7,143 nt of DNA from Chitinophagaceae bacterium (GTDB lineage Bacteria; Bacteroidota; Bacteroidia; Chitinophagales; Chitinophagaceae): contig CANFLJ010000102.1 in the NCBI GenBank assembly GCA_947447815.1, forward strand, positions 1 to 7,143. Direction: 5' to 3'. A model generated the notes under the pieces. That model saw nothing but the letters and a program-made list of their open reading frames with translations, did not search any database and had not been told where the DNA came from. A program made the translations under genes and the position numbers. Numbering within the stretch: the stretch's first letter is position 1; each line of letters starts with the position of its first letter. This document shows, piece by piece, positions 1-6,206 of this stretch.

Positions 1-2
1 TT

Positions 3-734
3 GGTTTTCTGAGCTTTTACTGGCTAAATAATATTTTCTTTTTTCATAGTTCTGCTAATTTATTCAGTTTGTTTAAACCAGTAAATTCAGCGGTTATTAC
101 TACTTCATTTAATTACTATTCTGGTATCATCGCCAATTACTTTTTTATACCAATTATTGCCTTTTATTTAAGGTGGCCTTTAATGGCTTGTATAGTTTCA
201 GGTGCAATAATAAATGTAAAGAAAGATGCTTTTTTGATGGTATTTATGGTGCTTAGTTTTTCTATTTATTTAATATGGCCAACAACGCAAGGTATCAGGT
301 ATATACTGCCAGTTATTCCTCTTTGTATTTATTATTTTGCGGTGTTTGTTTATTGGTTGAGTAATATAAGAACACCTAGATATTACAACTTAATATTGAT
401 CGTATTAGTATCCTCAATGGCTTTACGAGGAATTAAATTTGTGTATAGCTATTCAAAGCAGGATACCAATGAAGCTAAGACTGCAGAGATGGATAAGATG
501 TATAATTATATTTCGACTAGTGTACCTGCTGATAAAATAATATGCTTTTTCAAACCAAGAGCACTTAGATTATTTACTGGCAGAAATGGTATTGTAGTCG
601 GGGATAGTTTGTTAATGAAATCGCCTGCAGATTATTTGCTACAAAAGGGGTTAGCTTCTAATAACAAAGAATCATTAAAAATGGTATACAATACAGATAA
701 TTATTATCTATACCAAATAGTAAGGAGTAAGTAA
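3..734 (+). CDS. C-terminal part of a GT39/ArnT-like membrane glycosyltransferase (5' end cut off)
   Basis: The reading frame is already open at the first complete codon (position 3) with no stop, so the gene begins outside the window and only its last 243 residues are visible. They hold several hydrophobic segments (roughly visible residues 41-66, 76-92, 98-119 and 128-148) followed by a soluble tail. The motif GIRYILPVIPL at about 97-107 and the tail ending in KPRALRLFTGR (about 184-194) resemble the C-terminal half of Bacteroidota proteins annotated as glycosyltransferase family 39 or dolichyl-phosphate-mannose-protein mannosyltransferase-like. Such enzymes move a sugar from a polyprenyl-phosphate carrier onto a lipid, glycan or protein at the periplasmic face of the inner membrane. 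The catalytic acidic residues of this family lie near the N-terminus and cannot be checked here. Its stop lies only 16 bases from the stop of the convergent phosphatase gene, and I see no hairpin between them. The membrane-protein call is solid; the exact substrate is unknown. Confidence 0.7.
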   Translation, partial: GFLSFYWLNNIFFFHSSANLFSLFKPVNSAVITTSFNYYSGIIANYFFIPIIAFYLRWPLMACIVSGAIINVKKDAFLMVFMVLSFSIYLIWPTTQGIRYILPVIPLCIYYFAVFVYWLSNIRTPRYYNLILIVLVSSMALRGIKFVYSYSKQDTNEAKTAEMDKMYNYISTSVPADKIICFFKPRALRLFTGRNGIVVGDSLLMKSPADYLLQKGLASNNKESLKMVYNTDNYYLYQIVRSK

Positions 735-750
735 AAGCAGCGTAAACTGA

Positions 751-1536
751 TTAATCTTCAATTACATTGCCACCATTGCAAATGCTTACCAGCTCGTCGT
801 GTATTTTGCCATTAGTAGCTATGATGCCATGCTTGTAAGGATTGTAATAATCGCCTTTTAAGTTGGAAACTTTACCGCCAGCTTCTTCTACTATAATGAA
901 ACCTGCTGCGCTATCCCAAGGACTTAATTGATGCTCGTAAAAACCATCAAATCTTCCAGCGGCTACCCAGCACAAATCCATTGCAGCACTACCTAGTCTA
1001 CGTACAGGAATACCTCTTCTTACCAGTTTGCTAAATACTTCCAATGGTCCGTTTGGCTGATCGATATAGGTATAAGGGAAACCAGTAACCATACTACTAT
1101 GTAGTACTCTATCTTTTTTGCTTACATATATTCTTTGATCATTTAGGAAAGACCCTACACCTCTTTCGGCAAAATAAAATTCATTTATAAAAGGATTATA
1201 AATAGCACCCATAATCATTTTCCCATCTTTTTCAATACCGATACTTACGCAGCAGATTGGGATGCCATTGGCATAGTTTACTGTGCCATCTATTGGGTCT
1301 ACTATCCATTTGTAAGAGGAGTCTTGCACCATTGCCCCTGTTTCTTCGCTTAATATATAATGATCTGGAAAATCGGCTTTGATAGCAGCGAATATTGCTT
1401 CTTCGCTTTTATGGTCTACTTCAGTTACCAGATTGTTCATTCCTTCTTTGTTCGAAATGCTGAAATTGGTATTAAAATATTGTTGCATAATTAAGGCAGC
1501 ATCCTTTGTTGCCTTCAATAAAGTGTTCTTTAGCAT
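751..1536 (-). CDS. Inositol-monophosphatase family phosphatase
   Basis: A 261-residue protein, the usual length for the Mg2+-dependent inositol monophosphatase/SuhB family, which removes phosphate from myo-inositol phosphates or related small sugar phosphates in the cytoplasm. The metal-site signatures are intact: SEE at 63-65, DPIDGT at 80-85 (ligands D80 and D83), and the C-terminal SPWDSAAG at 205-212 (D208) followed by VEEAGG at 216-221. The frame stays open for another 66 codons upstream, but that extension would run 118 bases into the holB coding region and has low-complexity, non-family sequence. The start at 1536 (MLKNTLLKATKDA) fits the family N-terminus and lies 4 bases after a TAnnTTTG box. 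The gene is divergent from holB, with 80 bases between starts. The real substrate (inositol-1-phosphate, a nucleotide such as 3'-phosphoadenosine 5'-phosphate, or another) cannot be read from the sequence, so I give no gene symbol. Confidence 0.93.
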   Translation of the reverse strand: MLKNTLLKATKDAALIMQQYFNTNFSISNKEGMNNLVTEVDHKSEEAIFAAIKADFPDHYILSEETGAMVQDSSYKWIVDPIDGTVNYANGIPICCVSIGIEKDGKMIMGAIYNPFINEFYFAERGVGSFLNDQRIYVSKKDRVLHSSMVTGFPYTYIDQPNGPLEVFSKLVRRGIPVRRLGSAAMDLCWVAAGRFDGFYEHQLSPWDSAAGFIIVEEAGGKVSNLKGDYYNPYKHGIIATNGKIHDELVSICNGGNVIED

Positions 1537-1540
1537 GGCG

Positions 1541-1548
1541 CAAATGTA
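1541..1548 (-). promoter_or_regulatory. Bacteroidota -7 box before the phosphatase gene
   Basis: On the minus strand the sequence reads TACATTTG, then CGCC, then the ATG at 1536. This is an exact match to the Bacteroidota sigma-ABfr -7 consensus TAnnTTTG. With only four bases before the start codon, the transcript would be leaderless or nearly so. I see no convincing TTG-type -33 element at the usual distance. Confidence 0.55.
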
Positions 1549-1602
1549 TGGATTTGAAAAGAGTTTCTGACCATAAATATGGAAATACGTAGTCTCAACA
1601 CG

Positions 1603-1610
1603 TATCTTCG
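1603..1610 (+). promoter_or_regulatory. Near-match Bacteroidota -7 box before holB
   Basis: TATCTTCG differs from TAnnTTTG at one position and lies 6 bases before the ATG at 1617, the same layout as the other promoter boxes here. It overlaps the right arm of a short inverted repeat (ATACGT at 1585-1590, ACGTAT at 1600-1605). No clear -33 element is visible. Because the box is imperfect, this is a tentative call. Confidence 0.35.
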
Positions 1611-1616
1611 CAGCGT

Positions 1617-2816
1617 ATGTTGATGAAAGATGTTTTAGGATTGGAGGAGGTAAAACAACACCTGGTAGAAATGGTGCAGCAGAACCGTTTGAGTCATGCT
1701 TTACTATTTTTGGGCAAGGAGGGAAGCGGTGCATTATCGCTCGCTATTTCGTTTGCACAGTATGTAATTTGCCTGCCACCACCTGCTGTAGAAACGGAGG
1801 ATTTATTTGGAGGAATGACTGCTATGTCTAATCTGCCGCAAGTAAAATCTCCTGATGATATTATTCATCAGCCTGCTTATTCCAAAGCAGATCAACTGGT
1901 ACACCCTGATTTACATTTTTCTTTTCCTGTTATAACCAGAAAGCCGGGAGAAAAGCCTACCAGTAAAGATTATATGTCGGAATGGCGTGAGTTTGTAAAG
2001 GAAAGTCCTTATGCAAATGTGTACGACTGGTTGCAGAAAATAGGTGCAGAGAATAAGCAAGGAAATATTACAGCCGAAGAGTGTAATGATATCATCAGAA
2101 AGCTTAGCTTGAAGAGTTTTGAGAGCGAGTATAAGATACTGGTTATGTGGATGCCGGAGTATCTGGGTAAAGAAGGTAACAAGCTTTTGAAACTGATAGA
2201 AGAACCACCACCCAATACATTATTTATACTGGTAGCAGAGAAAGAAGAGAATATTATTCCTACTATTCTTAGTCGATGTCAGCTGGTAAAAGTGCCACCT
2301 TTAAAGATTGAAGAAATAGAACGTGGGCTGATAGAAAGGAATAATATTAATCCTGAAGCTGCTTATCAGATAGCCTGTATGTGCGAAGGTAATTACCGGG
2401 AGGCTTTACAAATGTTGCAACATGCCGATGATGACTGGCAGAATATTTTGAAAGACTGGCTGAATGCTGCAATTCAACAGAATACAACTAATAAATCTAA
2501 GATTGTAGATGTTATAAATGGCTTGGGAAGGGAAAAGCAAAAACAGCTAATCAACTATTTTATTCATTTGCTGGAACAAAGTATCCGGGTAAATGTATAT
2601 GGCGAAGAGAAGGTGTTAAGTCCTGAGAATGAAAAAAGTATCGCCATTAAATTAGATAAGATTACTTCTGTAGAGCAAAGGGAAGCTATTATTAAGGAAC
2701 TAAATAAAGCGGCTTATTATATTGAAAGAAATGCCAATGGGAAGATGCTGTTTATGTCGCTCACTATTCGTATACATTATATTATAAAACACAAAACTTT
2801 GATGGAAGTTAATTAG
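1617..2816 (+). CDS. holB: DNA polymerase III delta-prime subunit (clamp loader)
   Basis: A 399-residue AAA+-type protein matching delta-prime, the non-ATP-binding subunit of the clamp-loader complex that places the beta sliding clamp on DNA. The first domain opens with GLEEVKQHL and RLSHALLFLGKEGSGALSLA. The P-loop at 33-43 lacks the Walker A lysine after the glycine, as expected for delta-prime. NKLLKLIEEPPPNTLFIL at 188-205 and the sensor-1/SRC motif TILSRC at 216-221 are well conserved. The rest (about 235-399) fits the lid and collar domains. Oddly, the zinc module CxxCxxC normally found before HPDLHF is missing: aligned positions hold I82, Q85 and Y88, and residues 53-79 are a proline-rich stretch. 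The ATG at 1617 follows a near-match -7 box; M3 at 1623 is an alternative start. The gene is divergent from the phosphatase, and DUF4271 begins 39 bases downstream. Confidence 0.9.
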   Translation: MLMKDVLGLEEVKQHLVEMVQQNRLSHALLFLGKEGSGALSLAISFAQYVICLPPPAVETEDLFGGMTAMSNLPQVKSPDDIIHQPAYSKADQLVHPDLHFSFPVITRKPGEKPTSKDYMSEWREFVKESPYANVYDWLQKIGAENKQGNITAEECNDIIRKLSLKSFESEYKILVMWMPEYLGKEGNKLLKLIEEPPPNTLFILVAEKEENIIPTILSRCQLVKVPPLKIEEIERGLIERNNINPEAAYQIACMCEGNYREALQMLQHADDDWQNILKDWLNAAIQQNTTNKSKIVDVINGLGREKQKQLINYFIHLLEQSIRVNVYGEEKVLSPENEKSIAIKLDKITSVEQREAIIKELNKAAYYIERNANGKMLFMSLTIRIHYIIKHKTLMEVN

Positions 2817-2842
2817 GCTACTGACCCTATTCATCATAATAT

Positions 2843-2850
2843 TACTTTTG
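2843..2850 (+). promoter_or_regulatory. Bacteroidota -7 box before the DUF4271 gene
   Basis: TACTTTTG is an exact match to TAnnTTTG and is followed by CCGCA and then the ATG at 2856. The five-base spacing implies a leaderless or nearly leaderless mRNA for the DUF4271-hemD pair. A -33 element is not obvious in the AT-rich stretch upstream. Confidence 0.55.
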
Positions 2851-2855
2851 CCGCA

Positions 2856-3860
2856 ATGTTTTCATTAAGAAATTATTTATTATTAATCCTGTTTTGCAGT
2901 TGTCAGATTGCTTTTGCGCAGCCAAAAGAATCAGATAATAAGCGCATTTCCAGGCAGGATAGTAACATTGACCCTAGGGTAGATACCCTGAAAACAGCTG
3001 TATTTGATTCTGCCCAATTTAAAGATTCTATTGCTGCAGCATTAAAAATAGCGGACTCCTTAAGGACGGATTCTATTCAGAAAGCGATGGCTTTAAGAGC
3101 CCTTAAGCATCAAAAGGATACTGCTACTTTTCGCTATTTGTTGAATGAAGCATATTATCCTTTCTTTAAATCTCCTATTAATATGTTTATGCCCGAGCGT
3201 AAACCGAATAGTAAGGATATGATATTTTATATTCTTTTGGGGTTGGTAATGATGCTGGCCATTATCAGAATCATATTTACAAAATATATCAGAAACCTGT
3301 TTACCCTCTTTTTTCAAACTTCTTTCAGGCAGAATCAGACAAGGGATCAGATGGTGCAGGATAGTATTGCTTCTTTATTAACCAATCTGACATTTGTATT
3401 ATCAGGAGGGATTTATATTAGCTTAATGACCAATTATTTTGATGCTAATACCCTTAGTTTCAGTACAATGGTTATTTATGGCAGTATAGCTATTACAGTA
3501 ATTTACCTGTTTAAATACCTGTTTTTATATCTACTTGGGTGGATTTTTAATGTAAAAGCAATGATCCAGTCATACAATTTTGTGGTGTTTTTGCTCTGCA
3601 AGATTATTGGCGTTACATTGATACCTTTTCTGTGGTTAATTGCATTTTCTACCGATGGGCTAAAGCAGGTGGCAGTTACTATATCTATCTGTTTATTGAT
3701 TTTATTATTCATTTACCGCTACATTGTGGGCATTAGTATTGCAAGAAAAGGGATACAGGTCAATGCCTTACATTTTTTCCTTTACCTTTGCTGCGTCGAA
3801 GTGTTGCCTTTAATGTTATTGTTCAAGGTATTCAACTTATATATAGGAACAATTTATTGA
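2856..3860 (+). CDS. DUF4271-type integral membrane protein
   Basis: A 334-residue protein of unknown function. It begins with a signal-peptide-like segment (residues 1-21, cleavage plausible after AFA, before Q22). A polar, Ser/Asp/Lys-rich stretch follows to about residue 115. The rest is a membrane domain with about six hydrophobic segments (around 123-140, 173-192, 203-232, 242-264, 269-292 and 303-325). This architecture, and its position directly before uroporphyrinogen-III synthase, match the DUF4271 family of Bacteroidota. Its only known association is genomic: in my recollection the two genes are often adjacent in this phylum, but no role in haem synthesis has been shown. The hemD start lies 21 bases downstream with no terminator between, so the two are probably co-transcribed. 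The ATG is fixed by the -7 box five bases upstream and by the signal peptide. Family assignment is fairly sure; function is unknown. Confidence 0.8.
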   Translation: MFSLRNYLLLILFCSCQIAFAQPKESDNKRISRQDSNIDPRVDTLKTAVFDSAQFKDSIAAALKIADSLRTDSIQKAMALRALKHQKDTATFRYLLNEAYYPFFKSPINMFMPERKPNSKDMIFYILLGLVMMLAIIRIIFTKYIRNLFTLFFQTSFRQNQTRDQMVQDSIASLLTNLTFVLSGGIYISLMTNYFDANTLSFSTMVIYGSIAITVIYLFKYLFLYLLGWIFNVKAMIQSYNFVVFLLCKIIGVTLIPFLWLIAFSTDGLKQVAVTISICLLILLFIYRYIVGISIARKGIQVNALHFFLYLCCVEVLPLMLLFKVFNLYIGTIY

Positions 3861-3881
3861 TTTTAATTAAGTGTTTGATTT

Positions 3882-4667
3882 ATGGTTAAAAAAGGAGCTT
3901 CAGTTTCAAGTATTACCAAAGAGACCCTAACAATTTTAATTTCACAGCCAAGGCCAGATAGCGAGAAGTCGCCCTATTTTGAGTTGGAAAGAAAACATTC
4001 TGTAAAGCTGGTTTTTCATCCCTTCATTAAAATAGAAAGCCTTACTCCAAAAGAATTTCGTGCTCAAAAGATTGTTGTACCAGAATTAACGGGTATTATT
4101 TTTACCAGCCGCAATGCTATTGATCAGTATTTTAAGCTGAACGAAGAGATGAGATTGCCTATCAATCAGAATACTAAGTACTTCTGTATATCGGAATCGG
4201 TTGCATTGTATCTTCAAAAGTTTATTTTATATAGAAAGAGAAAAGTATTCTTTGGTGCAGATGGTACCAATAAAGGCTTGTTTGATATACTAAATAAATC
4301 AAAAGACGATGATAAGTTGCTATATGTGTGTAGCGAAAATCAGCAGGATGCAGAAATTGTAAACTGGTTGACTGCTAATGAAATAGACTTTCGTTTAGGT
4401 TTTATGTACAGAACAGTTAGTAATGATATTAAAGAGGTATTTAAGGCAAATAAGTTTGATATCATTTGTTTATTTACCAGAAGTGGGGTAAAATCTTTAC
4501 AGGACAACTTCCCTAAGTTTAAACAAGGGGCTACTATTATTGGTGCTTTTGGTAATAATACCATTGAGTGTGCCGAAACTGCAGGACTTAAAGTAGGAAT
4601 TAAGGCGCCAATGCCTAAAAGCCCTAGTATGATTACTGCTCTTGAAAACTATTTGAGTGGGAAGTAA
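3882..4667 (+). CDS. hemD: Uroporphyrinogen-III synthase
   Basis: A 261-residue cytoplasmic enzyme that closes linear hydroxymethylbilane with inversion of ring D to give uroporphyrinogen III, the branch point to haem, sirohaem and cobalamin. It has the two-lobed HemD layout. The first lobe has TILISQPRP at 17-25 and the FTSRNAID motif at 74-81; the second lobe has LLYVCSENQQD at 146-156 and ICLFTRSGVKSL at 195-206. IIGAFGNNT at 219-227 lies near the C-terminus. HemD proteins diverge strongly and have no strictly conserved catalytic residue, so the call rests on the overall pattern, which is the Bacteroidota type. The gene follows the DUF4271 gene by 21 bases with no promoter of its own visible and no clear ribosome-binding site, and it is followed by a hairpin terminator. 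No other tetrapyrrole gene is in the window. Confidence 0.85.
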   Translation: MVKKGASVSSITKETLTILISQPRPDSEKSPYFELERKHSVKLVFHPFIKIESLTPKEFRAQKIVVPELTGIIFTSRNAIDQYFKLNEEMRLPINQNTKYFCISESVALYLQKFILYRKRKVFFGADGTNKGLFDILNKSKDDDKLLYVCSENQQDAEIVNWLTANEIDFRLGFMYRTVSNDIKEVFKANKFDIICLFTRSGVKSLQDNFPKFKQGATIIGAFGNNTIECAETAGLKVGIKAPMPKSPSMITALENYLSGK

Positions 4668-4690
4668 ATTTAAGTGACTAAAATAGAAAC

Positions 4691-4724
4691 AAAAAAGCCG
4701 ATGGATAATTCTATCGGCTTTTTT
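4691..4724. terminator. Bidirectional hairpin terminator between convergent genes
   Basis: A perfect 12-bp inverted repeat (AAAAAAGCCGAT at 4691-4702 and ATCGGCTTTTTT at 4713-4724) encloses a 10-base loop. The T-run at 4719-4725 gives a U-tract on the plus strand, after hemD (stop at 4667). The A-run at 4691-4696 gives one on the minus strand, for the small gene whose stop codon occupies 4724-4726. The GC-rich stem core is short, but both ends fit intrinsic termination. Confidence 0.85.
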
Positions 4725-4981
4725 TATAAATGAAAAGATTCTAAAAACTTCTTCATCTTCTTTTCTCCGGTTCCTTTAAAACGTATTTTTACTTGTATCA
4801 TTTTCTTCTTAGTTAAATTTTCCACCAGTATATCTCCCATTAAACCAGTTGTAGATATAATATCTTGTAAAGAAATATCTGATGTGTCATAATATTGACC
4901 AATAGAATAGGTTTCATCTCCATGATTCAAGCAAAACAAGTTTTTACTTTCTACAATTAGAAATACGGTGCCATCGTTCAT
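4724..4981 (-). CDS. Small protein of unknown function (85 residues)
   Basis: I do not recognise this protein. It has no signal peptide or membrane segment, so it is probably cytoplasmic. The N-terminal part (TVFLIVESKNLFCL) looks like beta strands, the middle (residues about 25-60) is acidic, and the C-terminal third is lysine-rich (KKKMIQVKIRFKGTGEKKMKKF), ending in FLESFHL. It has a single cysteine at residue 17. Support for a real gene comes from context. A TAnnTTTG match lies 20 bases before the ATG, the frame runs cleanly to a stop inside the bidirectional terminator, and no competing frame fits. It stands alone, convergent with hemD. A fast-evolving lineage-specific protein is the plain reading. 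Confidence 0.65.
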   Translation of the reverse strand: MNDGTVFLIVESKNLFCLNHGDETYSIGQYYDTSDISLQDIISTTGLMGDILVENLTKKKMIQVKIRFKGTGEKKMKKFLESFHL

Positions 4982-5001
4982 TGAATAAATTATTTATTGT
5001 G

Positions 5002-5009
5002 CAAAGGTA
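5002..5009 (-). promoter_or_regulatory. Bacteroidota -7 box before the 85-residue protein
   Basis: The minus strand reads TACCTTTG, an exact TAnnTTTG match, 20 bases ahead of the ATG at 4981. The predicted leader would be about 10-15 bases, longer than for the three genes upstream. The -33 region is AT-rich without a clear TTG. Confidence 0.5.
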
Positions 5010-5120
5010 ACCATAAAATTTAACTTATTAATTGTATATTATAGTTTATTATAAATCGAAAAAATTAAATTAAATTAATAATTGGATTGAAAATTTTAAA
5101 ATTCAGGTTTCTTATTACAC

Positions 5121-5157
5121 AAAAAAGCTGATTCAACTAGCTAGTTGAATCAGCTTT
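5121..5157 (-). terminator. Perfect-palindrome terminator of the 224-residue gene
   Basis: Positions 5124-5140 (AAAGCTGATTCAACTAG) and 5141-5157 (CTAGTTGAATCAGCTTT) are exact reverse complements with no spacer. In RNA this gives a 15-bp stem with an AGCU tetraloop. Read on the minus strand it is followed by a U-run (A-run 5121-5126 on the plus strand), and it starts 26 bases after the stop codon at 5184, so it fits an intrinsic terminator for that gene. On the plus strand the T-run is only three bases, so it acts mainly one way. Confidence 0.85.
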
Positions 5158-5183
5158 AAAAGATAGAGATAAAGTAAATATTT

Positions 5184-5858
5184 TTATTGTGGAATTACTT
5201 CTTGCAAAGGAGCCATAATACTACAGCCCGAACTATTGAAAGATAAGACGGTTACATTTAATGGATTACCCTTTACCAGATTATCAAACTGCACTTCACC
5301 GGCTTTTTTTATAGCAATATACACCGTATCAGAACCAAGGGTTATCCGGATAAGATCGCCACTTTGGCTAATGGTAGCATCGGCTGGGAAACTCATAAAA
5401 ACATTTCCATTACCTTTTGAAATTGAATTCTTATCTGAACTAGCCGTAAAACCTCCTTTGGTTCCTTGTGGGATTGCAATATTAAGAGCAGATTGGAAAT
5501 TATTTTTCGGTTTAGGGTTTGATGTATTTTTTGTAGGAATAAAACCACCTTCCAGGATAAGGGTTTCATCACCGTTACTTATAAAGTTTACGTACCCTGC
5601 TGTTTTCTTAAATGCAGCATTCCAAATCTTTACAGTTGTTGTCAATTGTGTTTGCTCCAATGCACCTCCTTTCAAATGAGCGGTGGTGGCCTTAATTAGA
5701 TTTGCGTTGTATAGTGTAAGAAGAACAATTGTAAAAGGCAAATCGGGAAATTTTTCGCCGTTGGCAGTTAATTGTGCAATTGTATTCGATCCAAAAGTTC
5801 CTTTAGCGGAATATCCTAATTTTAAAAAACTTAATGATACTTGTGCGGTGCGTTTCAT
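5184..5858 (-). CDS. Uncharacterised Bacteroidota protein, two-part, 224 residues
   Basis: The start MKRTAQVSLSFLKL at 5858 is chosen over the frame's first ATG at 5921. It matches the N-termini I recall for a widespread Bacteroidota family of unknown function, and the extra 21 residues are AT-driven sequence. The N-terminal half (about 1-107) looks alpha-helical. It carries the pattern I associate with this family: FPDLPF near 37-42, a helix pair around 44-92, and FISNGDETLILEGGF at 92-106. After a linker rich in N, P and K (about 108-120), the C-terminal half is Gly/Ser/Thr-rich and probably beta-sandwich-like, where other members sometimes carry fibronectin type III-like domains. There is no signal peptide and one cysteine (SSGCS near the C-terminus). 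No catalytic motif is visible. It is a single-gene unit with its own strong terminator. The family link is from memory, not a search. Confidence 0.8.
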   Translation of the reverse strand: MKRTAQVSLSFLKLGYSAKGTFGSNTIAQLTANGEKFPDLPFTIVLLTLYNANLIKATTAHLKGGALEQTQLTTTVKIWNAAFKKTAGYVNFISNGDETLILEGGFIPTKNTSNPKPKNNFQSALNIAIPQGTKGGFTASSDKNSISKGNGNVFMSFPADATISQSGDLIRITLGSDTVYIAIKKAGEVQFDNLVKGNPLNVTVLSFNSSGCSIMAPLQEVIPQ

Positions 5859-5921
5859 AATGTTGTTTTTAAATTTTTGATTTAAGAGTGTAAAAATAGC
5901 TTTGATATTTGAATAATTCAA

Positions 5922-6206
5922 ATTAAAATAAAAAATAAATTTAAAAAATCAAATTTATAATTACGATATTAATAAGTAATATATCAAATTGAGTCAAATA
6001 TTATACTTAAACAACATTTATTTAATATTTAATATATATAAATAGCATTTATGTATCAAATAAAATAATTAGATAAAATCAAAAATATATAAAATTAAAA
6101 GTGTTTAATAATATTTATAGTTGTCTATGTATTTATCTAAAAAATTTAGAACAATTATTTTGGTGGAATAATTTATAAATAATCGTAAAATAGTTATAAA
6201 TTATTC
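5922..6206. other. Extremely AT-rich intergenic stretch with no gene
   Basis: By my count only 30 of the 240 bases from 5941 to 6180 are G or C, far below the neighbouring genes. I see no open frame with protein-like composition, no tRNA-like fold and no known RNA motif. At its right end is a 13-bp inverted repeat: GAATAATTTATAA at 6166-6178 and TTATAAATTATTC at 6194-6206, with a 15-base spacer. It ends exactly where the 21-bp repeat array begins. The region may contain the promoter of the minus-strand 224-residue gene. Confidence 0.7.
5950..5957 (-). promoter_or_regulatory. Possible -7 box for the 224-residue gene
   Basis: The minus strand reads TAAATTTG, which matches TAnnTTTG, about 90 bases before the ATG at 5858. 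A one-mismatch version (TTAATTTG, 5919-5926) lies closer. In DNA this AT-rich such matches arise by chance, so the call is weak. Confidence 0.2.

Noticed and set aside
735..750. Terminator between the convergent glycosyltransferase and phosphatase genes
   Set aside because: Only 16 bases separate the stops and no hairpin with a T-run is visible there.
1537..1734. Upstream extension of the phosphatase frame to a 327-residue protein
   Set aside because: The extra 66 residues have no family-like sequence, overlap the start of holB by 118 bases, and ignore the TAnnTTTG box four bases before the ATG at 1536.
4724..5858. Toxin-antitoxin pair formed by the two minus-strand genes
   Set aside because: They are separated by about 200 bases including a strong terminator, have separate promoters, and neither resembles a known toxin or antitoxin.
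5236..5880. Plus-strand open frames opposite the 224-residue gene
   Set aside because: They are antisense to a frame with protein-like composition and family features, and lack a promoter box or homology I can recognise.
5859..5921. Upstream ATG of the 224-residue gene
   Set aside because: The added 21 residues come from AT-rich intergenic sequence, whereas MKRTAQVSLSF looks like the usual start of this family.
5922..6206. Replication origin suggested by extreme AT content
   Set aside because: I saw no DnaA-box cluster (TTATCCACA-like) and no dnaA or dnaN nearby; AT richness alone is not enough.
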